Below are positions 1 to 5,976 of a DNA stretch of 6,111 nt, piece after piece. The stretch is from Myxococcota bacterium (GTDB taxonomy: Bacteria; Myxococcota; Polyangia; GCA-2747355; JAKLHH01), in contig JAKLHH010000499.1 of assembly GCA_022710245.1 (NCBI GenBank), positions 1 to 6,111 of the forward strand, written 5' to 3'. The first letter of the stretch is position 1. Every line of letters begins with the position of its first letter. Both the position numbers and the translations under genes were made by a program. The notes below the pieces were generated by a model. It was not told the origin of the DNA, ran no database searches, and saw only the letters and a list, made by a program, of their open reading frames with translations.

Positions 1-1
1 G

Positions 2-889
2 GAGCGGCTCGTCGGCGAAGGCCACGCCGTCCGCATCCTCGACAACCTCTCCTCGGGTCGCCGGGAGAACCTGCAGAGCTTCGCCGACAAGGTCGAGTTC
101 ATCGAGGGCGACATCCGCGACCGCGCTCTCCTCGACAATGTGAGCGCCGGCAGCGACCTCGCCTACCACGAGGCCGCGGTGGTCTCGGTGCCCTACTCCG
201 TCGAGCACCCGCAGGAGACCCACGACGTCAACATCCAGGGGACCTTCAACGTGCTGCAGGCCGCGCGAACCTGCCGGGTCAAGCGCGTGGTCTTCGCCTG
301 CTCCGCGGCCATCTACGGCGAGGACCCCGAGCTGCCGAAGCGCGAGACGATGGCGCCGGCGCCGATCTCGCCCTACGGGCTGGAGAAGATCACGGGCGAG
401 TACTACCTCGGGGTCTTCAACAAGCTCTACGGCGTGGAGACCGTCTCGCTCCGCTACTTCAACGTCTTCGGCCCGCGCCAGGACCCGCGCTCGCCCTACT
501 CGGGCGTGATCAGCATCTTCGTCGACCGCGTCCTCTCGCGGCAGACGCCGACCATCTTCGGCGACGGCGAGCAGTGCCGGGACTTCGTCTACGTGGCGAA
601 CGTGGTGCAGGCGAACCTCCTCGCCGGCACCGTGCCGTCCGCGGCCGGGCGCTGCTACAACGTCGGCTGCGGCAAGCGCACCACGTTGAACGACCTGCTG
701 CGCATCCTGGCCCGCCTCGACGGCCAGCAGGTGACCCCTCGCTACGCCGAGGTGCGCGCCGGGGACATCCGCGACTCGCTCGCCGACATCTCGCGGGCCG
801 AGCGCGAGCTCGGCTACCGGCCGACGGTCGGCGTGGAGGAGGGCCTCGGCCACCTGCTCGACTACGAGCGCAAGCAGCGGCAGCGCTAG
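2..889 (+). CDS. NAD-dependent sugar-nucleotide epimerase/dehydratase (GalE/WbpP-like extended SDR), 5' partial
   Basis: Cytoplasmic enzyme expected to epimerise or otherwise modify a UDP-sugar (UDP-glucose or UDP-N-acetylglucosamine 4-epimerase type), feeding surface-polysaccharide assembly. The frame is open from base 2, so the gene begins upstream; 295 residues are visible and roughly 20, holding the glycine-rich GxxGxxG nucleotide-binding loop, are missing. Visible residues: D14 in RILDNLSSG (NAD ribose-binding aspartate position), GDIRD near 38-42, the catalytic serine S101 in ACSAAIYG, the catalytic pair Y125/K129 in SPYGLEK, the RYFNVFGPRQDP signature, GDGEQCRDFVYV, and a C-terminal AGDIRDSLADISRAERELGY segment typical of WbpP/GalE relatives. 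A GTG at 140 is internal, not the start, because homologous sequence continues through it to base 2. Substrate cannot be settled from sequence; a dehydratase or 4,6-modifying relative is less likely. It converges on the hydrolase gene on the other strand. Confidence 0.93.
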   Translation, partial: ERLVGEGHAVRILDNLSSGRRENLQSFADKVEFIEGDIRDRALLDNVSAGSDLAYHEAAVVSVPYSVEHPQETHDVNIQGTFNVLQAARTCRVKRVVFACSAAIYGEDPELPKRETMAPAPISPYGLEKITGEYYLGVFNKLYGVETVSLRYFNVFGPRQDPRSPYSGVISIFVDRVLSRQTPTIFGDGEQCRDFVYVANVVQANLLAGTVPSAAGRCYNVGCGKRTTLNDLLRILARLDGQQVTPRYAEVRAGDIRDSLADISRAERELGYRPTVGVEEGLGHLLDYERKQRQR

Positions 890-904
890 GTCACCTAGGT
901 CACC
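887..904 (+). repeat. 9-bp perfect tandem duplication containing the epimerase stop codon
   Basis: TAGGTCACC occurs twice back to back at 887-895 and 896-904, and a third GGTCACCT lies at 914-921. The first TAG is the epimerase stop; because the unit is 9 bp, the copy places a second TAG in the same frame at 896-898. Each copy is also a near-palindrome (AGGT-C-ACCT). The rest of the gap to 977 holds only a short GC hairpin (CGCG-GGGC-CGCG near 924-935) without a T-run, and a CGTCTAC direct repeat at 967-973 and 975-981, the second copy covering the stop codon of the convergent gene. A slippage origin is simplest; a binding site is possible but unsupported. Confidence 0.75.
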
Positions 905-977
905 TCGGGCCGCGGTCACCTCGCGCGGGGCCGCGTGCAAATGACCGAGCGATTCGGCGGAGCGGCCGTCTACACGT

Positions 978-3545
978 CTACCTCGCGGGCGTCCGGGTGG
1001 ACGTCGCGGCCGCGGGCTGGCTGCCCGGCGCGCGGGGCGGGGTGAAGCGCCCGTCGCCGTCGGCGTCGACCCAGATCGGGTTGGTCAGCGCGAAGGGGAG
1101 CACCCCGGCGCGCAGCTGCGTCGGGTCGGGCCGCTCGCCGCGCACCAGCACCACGTACCAGGTGTCACGCTGGGGCCGGACCTCGTGGGTGACCGCGAGC
1201 CGCTGCGTGCCCTTCCTCGACGGCGTGAACCGCGCGAGCGGCCGGCCGCGCTCGAGCAGGGTAACGCTGCTCACGTCGATCCAGCTCGGCGCCTCCACCT
1301 CGATGCGCAGCCTCACCGGCCGGCGGCCCGGCACCAGCGCGCCGAGCGGCTGGCCGTTCGCCGTGAAGCGCACCGTCGGGCCCGTGGTGATCAGCGAGCG
1401 ACCGGCGCGGAGCGCGACCAGCGCCTGCTCGGTGGTGGGCGCACCCTTCGCCTGTCCTGCCGGGTCCCAGAGGACGAGGTTGCGCGGGTAGCCGGCGTCC
1501 TGGAAGGGGAGGCGGTGCGCGTCGGAGTTTCCCGTGGCGGTCACCCGCTCGCCGCGATCGAGCAGCGCATACCAGTCGGCCAGCACGCGCTCGACGTCGG
1601 CGAGGTCGGTCAGCTGATCGCCGTTGAAGACCTCGAGGAGGTGGTAGCCGCGCGCGTAGCCGGGGGCCGCCCGGCCGCTCGCCGGATCGAGCTTCATCAG
1701 GTCGAAGTAGCCGATGCTGCCCATGCGCGGGTGGTTCACCTGGAGCAGCGCCGAGGGCGAGCGCCGCAGCGCCTCGGCGAAGGAGCGCGCGGGGTCGAGG
1801 TCGAGCGCGGCGAGCGCCGGCCCGACGGGGAGCGGGAAGAGGTTGAAGTGGCCGGCGAGGCGCCCCTCGCTGGTCAGCTCCTGCCCGGAGAGGACCAGCG
1901 GTCCGCTGCTGGCCGGCCGGCTCGCGGGCCGAGAGGCGGGGCCGTCGAGGCGCGCCTCGACCGGCGCCGGGCTGATCACGTTGTGGTCGGTGAGCGCGAG
2001 GAGGTCGACGCCTAGCGCCTGCGCCGCGAGGACGCGCTCGGCGAGCGTCACCGGCGAGTCGTGGCTGCTCGCGGTGTGCAGGTGGAGGTCGGCCGAGAGC
2101 CAGCCCGGGGTGCGCACGACCCGGCGCGGGCGCAGCTCGAGGGTGGCGGTCGCGTCGCGCGGCACGGTCACCGTCGCGCGCGCGAGCTCGTGGGCAAAGC
2201 CCCTCGTCGCCACCACCTGGTAGCAGCCCGGGGCGAGCTCGAGCTCTTCGCTCCCGGCGGTGTAGACGACCCGCTCGAGGCGGAGGCCCTCGTCGCTGCC
2301 GAAGGCGGGCGTCGGCGTGCCCTGGCAGCCCTCGAGGAGGAGCTTGCCTGCCGCCGGAGCGCCCTGCTCGTCGACGAGCCGCACCTGCAGCCAGCCCCTG
2401 GCGGGGGGCCGCAGCCTGGGCCCGCGGCCGCGCGAGGGGAGCGACGCCGCGCGGCCCTCCCCGACGCCGGGCAGGAGCAGCGCCGCCTGGTAGCCCGGCT
2501 TGCCGGGGTCGGGCTCCGGCAGCACGAGGTCCATCGCGGAGCTGGCGACGGTGGTGAGGAACGGCGCCCCGCCTCGACGGAGGACGACGCGCGCCGCCGG
2601 GCGACGGCCCTCGAGGCCGCCGAGCTGCAGGCTCACCCTCCGCGTCTTCACCGCCGTCCCGGCGAGCGCCTCGGCGAGCGCCTCGTGGAGCGCACCGCGC
2701 CGCACGGCGAGGAGCCGGCGGACGGTGAGGCGCTCCTGGGGAGCGAGCGCGCGGCGGCCGTGATCGGCGAAGATGGTGGGGTCGAAGGCGGGGATGGGCG
2801 TGGAGAGGTCGAGGACGAGCCGGAACTGCGTCCAGGCCGCCGAGGCGAGGAGATAGGAGACGCCCGCCTCGCTGCGGCCGCAGAAGGGTGCCCTCGCCTC
2901 GCCCGGCGTCCTCACCTCGCCCAGGCCCGGCACCTGCAGGCGGGTGTTGGTGATGCCGAGCTCGTCGCAGACCCCGACGTCGGCGAGCACGCCGCGGCCC
3001 GCGTTGCGGAGCTCCGTCTCCAGCTCGAGCCGGCTCGAGCCGGCCGGGATGTGGTAGGTCGTGCGGACCTCGAGGCCGAGCGCGGACACGCGACCGCGGA
3101 CCTCGAGGGACGGCCGCCTGCCGCCGAGGAGCCAGATGGCGGTGAGCTCCACCGCGTGCCGCTCCTTGCCCCGGCAGACCCTGAGCGCGCTCCAGCCGAA
3201 GCCGTCGACGAAGTCGGGGCCGACAGCGAGGTCGATGAGCGCCCCGTCCCGGGCCCGCAGCACGGCCAGCAGCCGCGCGCTGCGGACGTAGTAGTCCCCT
3301 GTCCTGCCGCGGGCCCGCGGGCCGCGCGCGGTCAACCGCTCGGAGAGGAAGCGGCCTACCGCGACCTGGTCGGGGCCGGGGAGCGCGCGCTCGATCGGCG
3401 CCCGGCGCAGGTGGTTCGGGGTGCGCGGCGCGCCGGGCAGGGGCAGCTGCGGTCGCGCCGCGGTGATCGAGGAGAGGCCCGCCAGCGCCCCCAGCGTCAG
3501 CGCCAGCGCGAGGCCGCGGCCCCGCCCCGGCCGAGCGGCGCTCAT
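978..3545 (-). CDS. Exported PHP-domain metallohydrolase, CehA/McbA family
   Basis: An 855-residue predicted secreted metal-dependent hydrolase, probably a phosphoesterase; CehA and McbA, the name-givers, hydrolyse carbaryl ester, but the physiological substrate here is unknown. N-terminus: basic MSAARPGRGRG followed by a hydrophobic run to about residue 29, a signal peptide. Residues about 60-370 form a beta-rich region of no recognised family; 385-475 resemble a carboxypeptidase-regulatory-like beta domain. The PHP domain spans about 480-720, with metal-ligand motifs DLHLHT (D486, H488, H490), D496, TDHN (D520, H521), GQE (E556), GHFNLF (H566), NHPR (H605), and GNSDAH (D675, H677), so the active site looks intact. 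A further beta region ends with NPIWVDADGDGRF (822-834), a calcium-loop-like aspartate cluster also seen near the end of family members. A low-complexity ASRPASRPAS linker near 537-546 splits the PHP motifs. Its ATG overlaps the upstream glycosyltransferase stop (ATGA) and has no clear ribosome site, implying coupled translation. Confidence 0.88.
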   Translation of the reverse strand: MSAARPGRGRGLALALTLGALAGLSSITAARPQLPLPGAPRTPNHLRRAPIERALPGPDQVAVGRFLSERLTARGPRARGRTGDYYVRSARLLAVLRARDGALIDLAVGPDFVDGFGWSALRVCRGKERHAVELTAIWLLGGRRPSLEVRGRVSALGLEVRTTYHIPAGSSRLELETELRNAGRGVLADVGVCDELGITNTRLQVPGLGEVRTPGEARAPFCGRSEAGVSYLLASAAWTQFRLVLDLSTPIPAFDPTIFADHGRRALAPQERLTVRRLLAVRRGALHEALAEALAGTAVKTRRVSLQLGGLEGRRPAARVVLRRGGAPFLTTVASSAMDLVLPEPDPGKPGYQAALLLPGVGEGRAASLPSRGRGPRLRPPARGWLQVRLVDEQGAPAAGKLLLEGCQGTPTPAFGSDEGLRLERVVYTAGSEELELAPGCYQVVATRGFAHELARATVTVPRDATATLELRPRRVVRTPGWLSADLHLHTASSHDSPVTLAERVLAAQALGVDLLALTDHNVISPAPVEARLDGPASRPASRPASSGPLVLSGQELTSEGRLAGHFNLFPLPVGPALAALDLDPARSFAEALRRSPSALLQVNHPRMGSIGYFDLMKLDPASGRAAPGYARGYHLLEVFNGDQLTDLADVERVLADWYALLDRGERVTATGNSDAHRLPFQDAGYPRNLVLWDPAGQAKGAPTTEQALVALRAGRSLITTGPTVRFTANGQPLGALVPGRRPVRLRIEVEAPSWIDVSSVTLLERGRPLARFTPSRKGTQRLAVTHEVRPQRDTWYVVLVRGERPDPTQLRAGVLPFALTNPIWVDADGDGRFTPPRAPGSQPAAATSTRTPAR
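3542..3545 (-). promoter_or_regulatory. ATGA stop/start overlap (translational coupling)
   Basis: On the minus strand the start ATG of the PHP hydrolase (3545-3543) and the stop TGA of the glycosyltransferase (3544-3542) share bases. The 15 bases before this ATG read as GC-rich sequence without an AGGAGG-like element, so termination-reinitiation by ribosomes leaving the glycosyltransferase gene is the likely way the hydrolase is translated. This ties the amounts of the two proteins together. Confidence 0.8.
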
Positions 3546-4690
3546 CCGGCGACCGGCGGGGCGTGGTGCCGCGTGGTGGTCCAGGAGAAGTCGCCCTTCA
3601 GGTAGCGCCGCAGCCCCTCGACGGCCGCCGCGTTGAGCGCCACGAAGGTGTAGCTGACCCGCGAGAGCCGGTCGGCGCGCTCACCCTGCAGCGCGCCGCG
3701 GAGGGCGAGCGCGTAGCCGGCGAGCTGCCCGCCGAGCGTCGCCGCGTAGAAGGGCCAGCCCGGGGCGCCGCCGAGGACGAGCGCGACGTTCGAGGCGAGC
3801 AGCCCGGCCAGCGCCACCGGCCCGCCGAGGCGGAGGACCTTGTGTGAGACGAACTGCAGGAAGAGGCGGTTCCTCCTCGGGTCGAGGAGCTCCGGCATGC
3901 GCGCGATCAGCTGGAAGTTCCCCGCCAGGGTGCGCGCCTTGCGGGCGAACTCGCCGCTCACGTCCGCCTCCCGGTCGTAGACCTTGATCTCCGGCCGGTA
4001 GAGCACCCGGTAGCCGTCGAGGACGATGCGCATCGGGATGCAGACGTCGTCGAGGAGGATGTCGGGCTGCAGGTCCTGGTAGAGGTGGCGGCGGATCGCC
4101 GTGTAGCAGCCGCTGCCGCCGACCACCGAGTCGACCGCGCCCTCGGCGATCCGGATCAGCTTCTCGTAGGCCCAGTAGACTCCCGGGCCCTTGTCCGACT
4201 CCAGCACCAGCTCGCCCACCACCGCGCCGACCTTGGGGTCGGCGAAGAAGGAGGCGGTGACGCGGAGCGCGTCCGCGTCCAGCCGCTGGCGCGCGTCGGT
4301 GAAGATCACCACCTCACCGCGCGCCCTGGCCACGCCAGCGTTGAGCGCGGTCGGCTTGCCCGCGCGAGGCTGACGCACGAGCTCCACCCCGCGCCCGGCG
4401 TGGCTCCGCACGATCTCGTCGGTGCGGTCGGTGGACCCGTCGCTCACCACGACGATCTGCAGCTTGTCCTGCGGGTAGTCGAGCGCGAGCAGGTTCTCCA
4501 GCTTGGCGCCGATCAGCGCCTCCTCGTCGTGGGCGGCGATGACGACCGAGATGGTGGGCTCGATGGGCGCGCGCTGCGCCGCGCGCGGCCGCAGCCTGGC
4601 GAGCGCGTTGATCAGCAGCGGGTAGCCCGCGTAGGTGTAGACGATGTAGCCGAGCGACGACCAGTAGACGCAGGAGGGCAAGAGCCACAT
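3542..4690 (-). CDS. Membrane-associated family 2 glycosyltransferase (CESA-like)
   Basis: A 382-residue inverting GT-A glycosyltransferase that should move a sugar from a nucleotide donor to a lipid or polysaccharide acceptor at the inner face of the cytoplasmic membrane. An N-terminal membrane segment spans about 8-32. The catalytic domain starts at 46 with TISVVIAAHDEE, then SDGSTD (83-88), GKPTALNAG (111-119), the metal-site position FTDAR (130-134), GGSGCYTAIR (191-200), and the acidic DD pair at 214-215 as catalytic-base candidate. KARTLAGNFQ (251-260) stands where processive enzymes carry QxxRW. Three hydrophobic segments follow at about 288-308, 312-333 and 343-358. The start is the ATG at 4690: the frame is open further upstream, but that extension lies antisense to a signal-peptide gene and shows no glycosyltransferase sequence. 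No strong ribosome site is visible. First gene of a two-gene operon with the PHP hydrolase. Sugar and acceptor are unknown. Confidence 0.9.
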   Translation of the reverse strand: MWLLPSCVYWSSLGYIVYTYAGYPLLINALARLRPRAAQRAPIEPTISVVIAAHDEEALIGAKLENLLALDYPQDKLQIVVVSDGSTDRTDEIVRSHAGRGVELVRQPRAGKPTALNAGVARARGEVVIFTDARQRLDADALRVTASFFADPKVGAVVGELVLESDKGPGVYWAYEKLIRIAEGAVDSVVGGSGCYTAIRRHLYQDLQPDILLDDVCIPMRIVLDGYRVLYRPEIKVYDREADVSGEFARKARTLAGNFQLIARMPELLDPRRNRLFLQFVSHKVLRLGGPVALAGLLASNVALVLGGAPGWPFYAATLGGQLAGYALALRGALQGERADRLSRVSYTFVALNAAAVEGLRRYLKGDFSWTTTRHHAPPVAG

Positions 4691-4713
4691 GGATCGATAC
4701 GGTACGCAGGGGC

Positions 4714-4743
4714 TCGACCGGATGCAAGCTCCGCCGCTATACT
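4714..4743 (+). promoter_or_regulatory. Sigma-70-like promoter for the secreted-protein gene
   Basis: TATACT at 4738-4743 matches the -10 consensus in five of six bases and TCGACC at 4714-4719 matches the -35 in four of six, with an 18-bp spacer. It is the most AT-rich spot in the 60-bp divergent gap. Transcription would start around 4750-4751, at or next to the ATG at 4751, implying a leaderless message from that ATG or a roughly 25-base leader to the GTG at 4775. Confidence 0.5.
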
Positions 4744-4750
4744 CGCCGCC

Positions 4751-5602
4751 ATGCGTCCCTGCAGAGAGCCCCATGTGGGCGCGCTCCACGCCCTGACGCT
4801 CGCCGGCCCGCTCGCGCTCGCTGCCTCCCTGCTGCTGGCTCCGTCGCCGGCCGCGGCGCAGCTGGAGCAGGAGACCGTGGCGCGAGACCTCGACCTGCGC
4901 CGCGCGCAGGGCGCCGAGGCGCGGGGCCCCTTCGAGGTGAAGTCGTTCAAGGGACGCTACCGCTACGAGGTGGAGAGCTTCCGCCGCCTGATCCCGCTCG
5001 CCGCCACCATGCGCCGCTGCGTCGAGGCGCAGCGCGTGGTGAGCGGCGAGTTCCACGCCCGGCTCGACTTCGAGCTGGAGCCGAGCGGCAAGCTGAAGAG
5101 CTTCGCCTGCCGCGGCCACGAGCAGCTGCAGGCCTGCCTGCTCCCGCACGCCCTCGCGCTCCGCTTCGCGCCCTTCCGCGAGGCGCCGGGCTTCACGCTG
5201 CAGGTCCTCGTCGCCTCGCCCGGGGTGCAGCTCGGCCGCCGCGTGGAGGCCAAGCCGATCGGGGTCTACCCGGTCGGGACCGAGGAGGAGCAGCGGGCCT
5301 ACAAGATGGCGGCGGGGTGGGTGCTGAGCCCCTGGAGCCAGGCGATCAGTCACTGCGCGGAGCTCACCGACCAGACCCTCGGCTTCGGCTACCAGGTGGC
5401 GCTCGAGCTCCCCCTCTCCCGCGGGGGCAGGGCGGAGCGCGCGCGGCTGCAGGTGACGGGCAAGCTCGCCAGCCGCGCGGTGGACTCGCTGGCCGCTTGC
5501 ATCGCGCCGTTCGTCAAGGCCATCGAGGCGCCGCCCCACTCGGGGTCGCAGCCGGTACTCTACCGGATGGGCACCAGGACCGCCGGCTGGGGGATCCGCT
5601 AG
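4751..5602 (+). CDS. Secreted protein with two degenerate TonB-C/AgmX-like units, function unknown
   Basis: A 283-residue protein with a clear signal peptide: R2 and R5, a hydrophobic stretch about 11-30 and an APSPAAA-Q cleavage site near 36/37, so probably periplasmic or exported. The mature part seems to hold two related units. Unit 1 (about 80-155) runs C90, GEFHARLDFELEPSGK (99-114), C120, LQAC129, RFAPF and a closing beta strand. Unit 2 (about 193-273) runs ISHC202, GFGYQVALELPLSRGG (211-226), LAAC250, APF and VLYRM. The order 'Cys helix, strand, G/P-S-x-G turn, strand, helix with Cys, F-P-x, strand' resembles AgmX/PglI and TonB C-terminal domains of myxobacteria; this assignment is by pattern only. 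The paired cysteines in each unit could form disulfides. Start: ATG 4751 chosen for its charged n-region; GTG 4775 is the alternative. It has its own promoter and abuts the next gene without a gap. No enzymatic motif is seen. Confidence 0.8.
   Translation: MRPCREPHVGALHALTLAGPLALAASLLLAPSPAAAQLEQETVARDLDLRRAQGAEARGPFEVKSFKGRYRYEVESFRRLIPLAATMRRCVEAQRVVSGEFHARLDFELEPSGKLKSFACRGHEQLQACLLPHALALRFAPFREAPGFTLQVLVASPGVQLGRRVEAKPIGVYPVGTEEEQRAYKMAAGWVLSPWSQAISHCAELTDQTLGFGYQVALELPLSRGGRAERARLQVTGKLASRAVDSLAACIAPFVKAIEAPPHSGSQPVLYRMGTRTAGWGIR
4763..4768 (+). promoter_or_regulatory. Possible ribosome binding site for an alternative GTG start at 4775
   Basis: AGAGAG sits six bases before an in-frame GTG (4775-4777). 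No such element precedes the ATG at 4751, whose upstream bases are ACTCGCCGCC. If used, it would remove eight residues and both arginines (R2, R5) of the signal-peptide n-region, which argues for the ATG; the ribosome site argues for the GTG. Confidence 0.3.
5589..5594 (+). promoter_or_regulatory. Ribosome binding site for the 114-residue protein
   Basis: GGGGGA lies eight bases before the ATG at 5603, inside the last codons of the preceding gene. It supports independent initiation at an ATG that directly follows the TAG at 5600-5602. Confidence 0.45.
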
Positions 5603-5947
5603 ATGGCGCGCGTCGACCGCCGCAGAGGCTGCTGGTCCGTGGTGGCGGAGACCTCCGAGGAGGTAGCGCTCCTCTCCCACGGCAAGGCGCATGGCGGCGC
5701 GGTCACGCTGCTCGAGGGGTTCTACACGGTCCGCGAGGACTGTCTCCTGCTCCCCTCGAACTTGCGCGAGGGAGGAGCCCGCCGCGTCTGCGCCGCGTTC
5801 GAACGCGCCGCGCTGGCGCACCGGGACGCGACGCAGCGTCGACGGGAGTTCCGGCTGCTGAAGAGCTTGCCCGAGGTGGAGGGTGTGGGCGAAGGCGCGA
5901 AGCGCCGCGGGAGGGGGAGTTCGCCGAGCAACCCCAGCGAGTCTTGA
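5603..5947 (+). CDS. Hypothetical 114-residue protein, abutting the secreted-protein gene
   Basis: I do not recognise a family. The reading frame begins at the base after the preceding stop and in the same frame, so the pair is almost certainly co-transcribed. Third codon positions are mostly G or C, as in the neighbouring genes, which supports real coding. The core about 11-72 alternates strand-like and helix-like segments: WSVVAETSEEVALLS, GGAVTLLEGFYTVREDCLLLP, then RRVCAAFERAALAH; cysteines at 10, 47 and 63. The tail 75-114 is basic then Gly/Ser/Pro-rich and probably disordered. No signal peptide or membrane segment, so it would be cytoplasmic if translated alone, in contrast to its exported neighbour. 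An alternative is that it is a 3' extension of the neighbour separated by a TAG mutation or read through at a low level. Confidence 0.6.
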   Translation: MARVDRRRGCWSVVAETSEEVALLSHGKAHGGAVTLLEGFYTVREDCLLLPSNLREGGARRVCAAFERAALAHRDATQRRREFRLLKSLPEVEGVGEGAKRRGRGSSPSNPSES

Positions 5948-5976
5948 GCGCGAGCGCCGCCGCGGGAAAGCCCCCG

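Noticed and set aside
130..134. Epimerase altered metal or cofactor site and glycosyltransferase FTDAR instead of FTDAN as a loss-of-function sign
   Set aside because: The FTDAR variation (glycosyltransferase residues 130-134) leaves the key aspartate in place, and variants at the last position are tolerated in CESA-like GT2 enzymes; no catalytic residue appears missing in either enzyme.
924..935. Rho-independent terminator between the convergent genes
   Set aside because: The GC hairpin has a four-pair stem and no T-run on either strand.
574..1491. 305-codon plus-strand frame bridging the epimerase end and the hydrolase gene
   Set aside because: Out of frame with the epimerase, antisense to the hydrolase, and arginine-rich with no domain.
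2061..3605. 514-codon open frame on the plus strand
   Set aside because: Antisense to the PHP hydrolase; its translation is low-complexity Ala/Arg/Glu/Gly-rich with no motif. Long spurious frames are expected at this GC content.
4699..4727. Minus-strand promoter for the glycosyltransferase operon (TTGCAT, 17 bp, TACCGT)
   Set aside because: Each hexamer matches consensus at only three of six positions; spacing alone is not enough.
4085..4750. Upstream extension of the secreted-protein frame on the plus strand
   Set aside because: It lies antisense to the glycosyltransferase and would bury the signal peptide in the middle of the protein.
4691..5821. Upstream extension of the glycosyltransferase frame on the minus strand
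   Set aside because: It runs antisense through the secreted-protein gene and the start of the next gene; the extended residues are low-complexity, while the family's N-terminal membrane segment begins right after the ATG at 4690.
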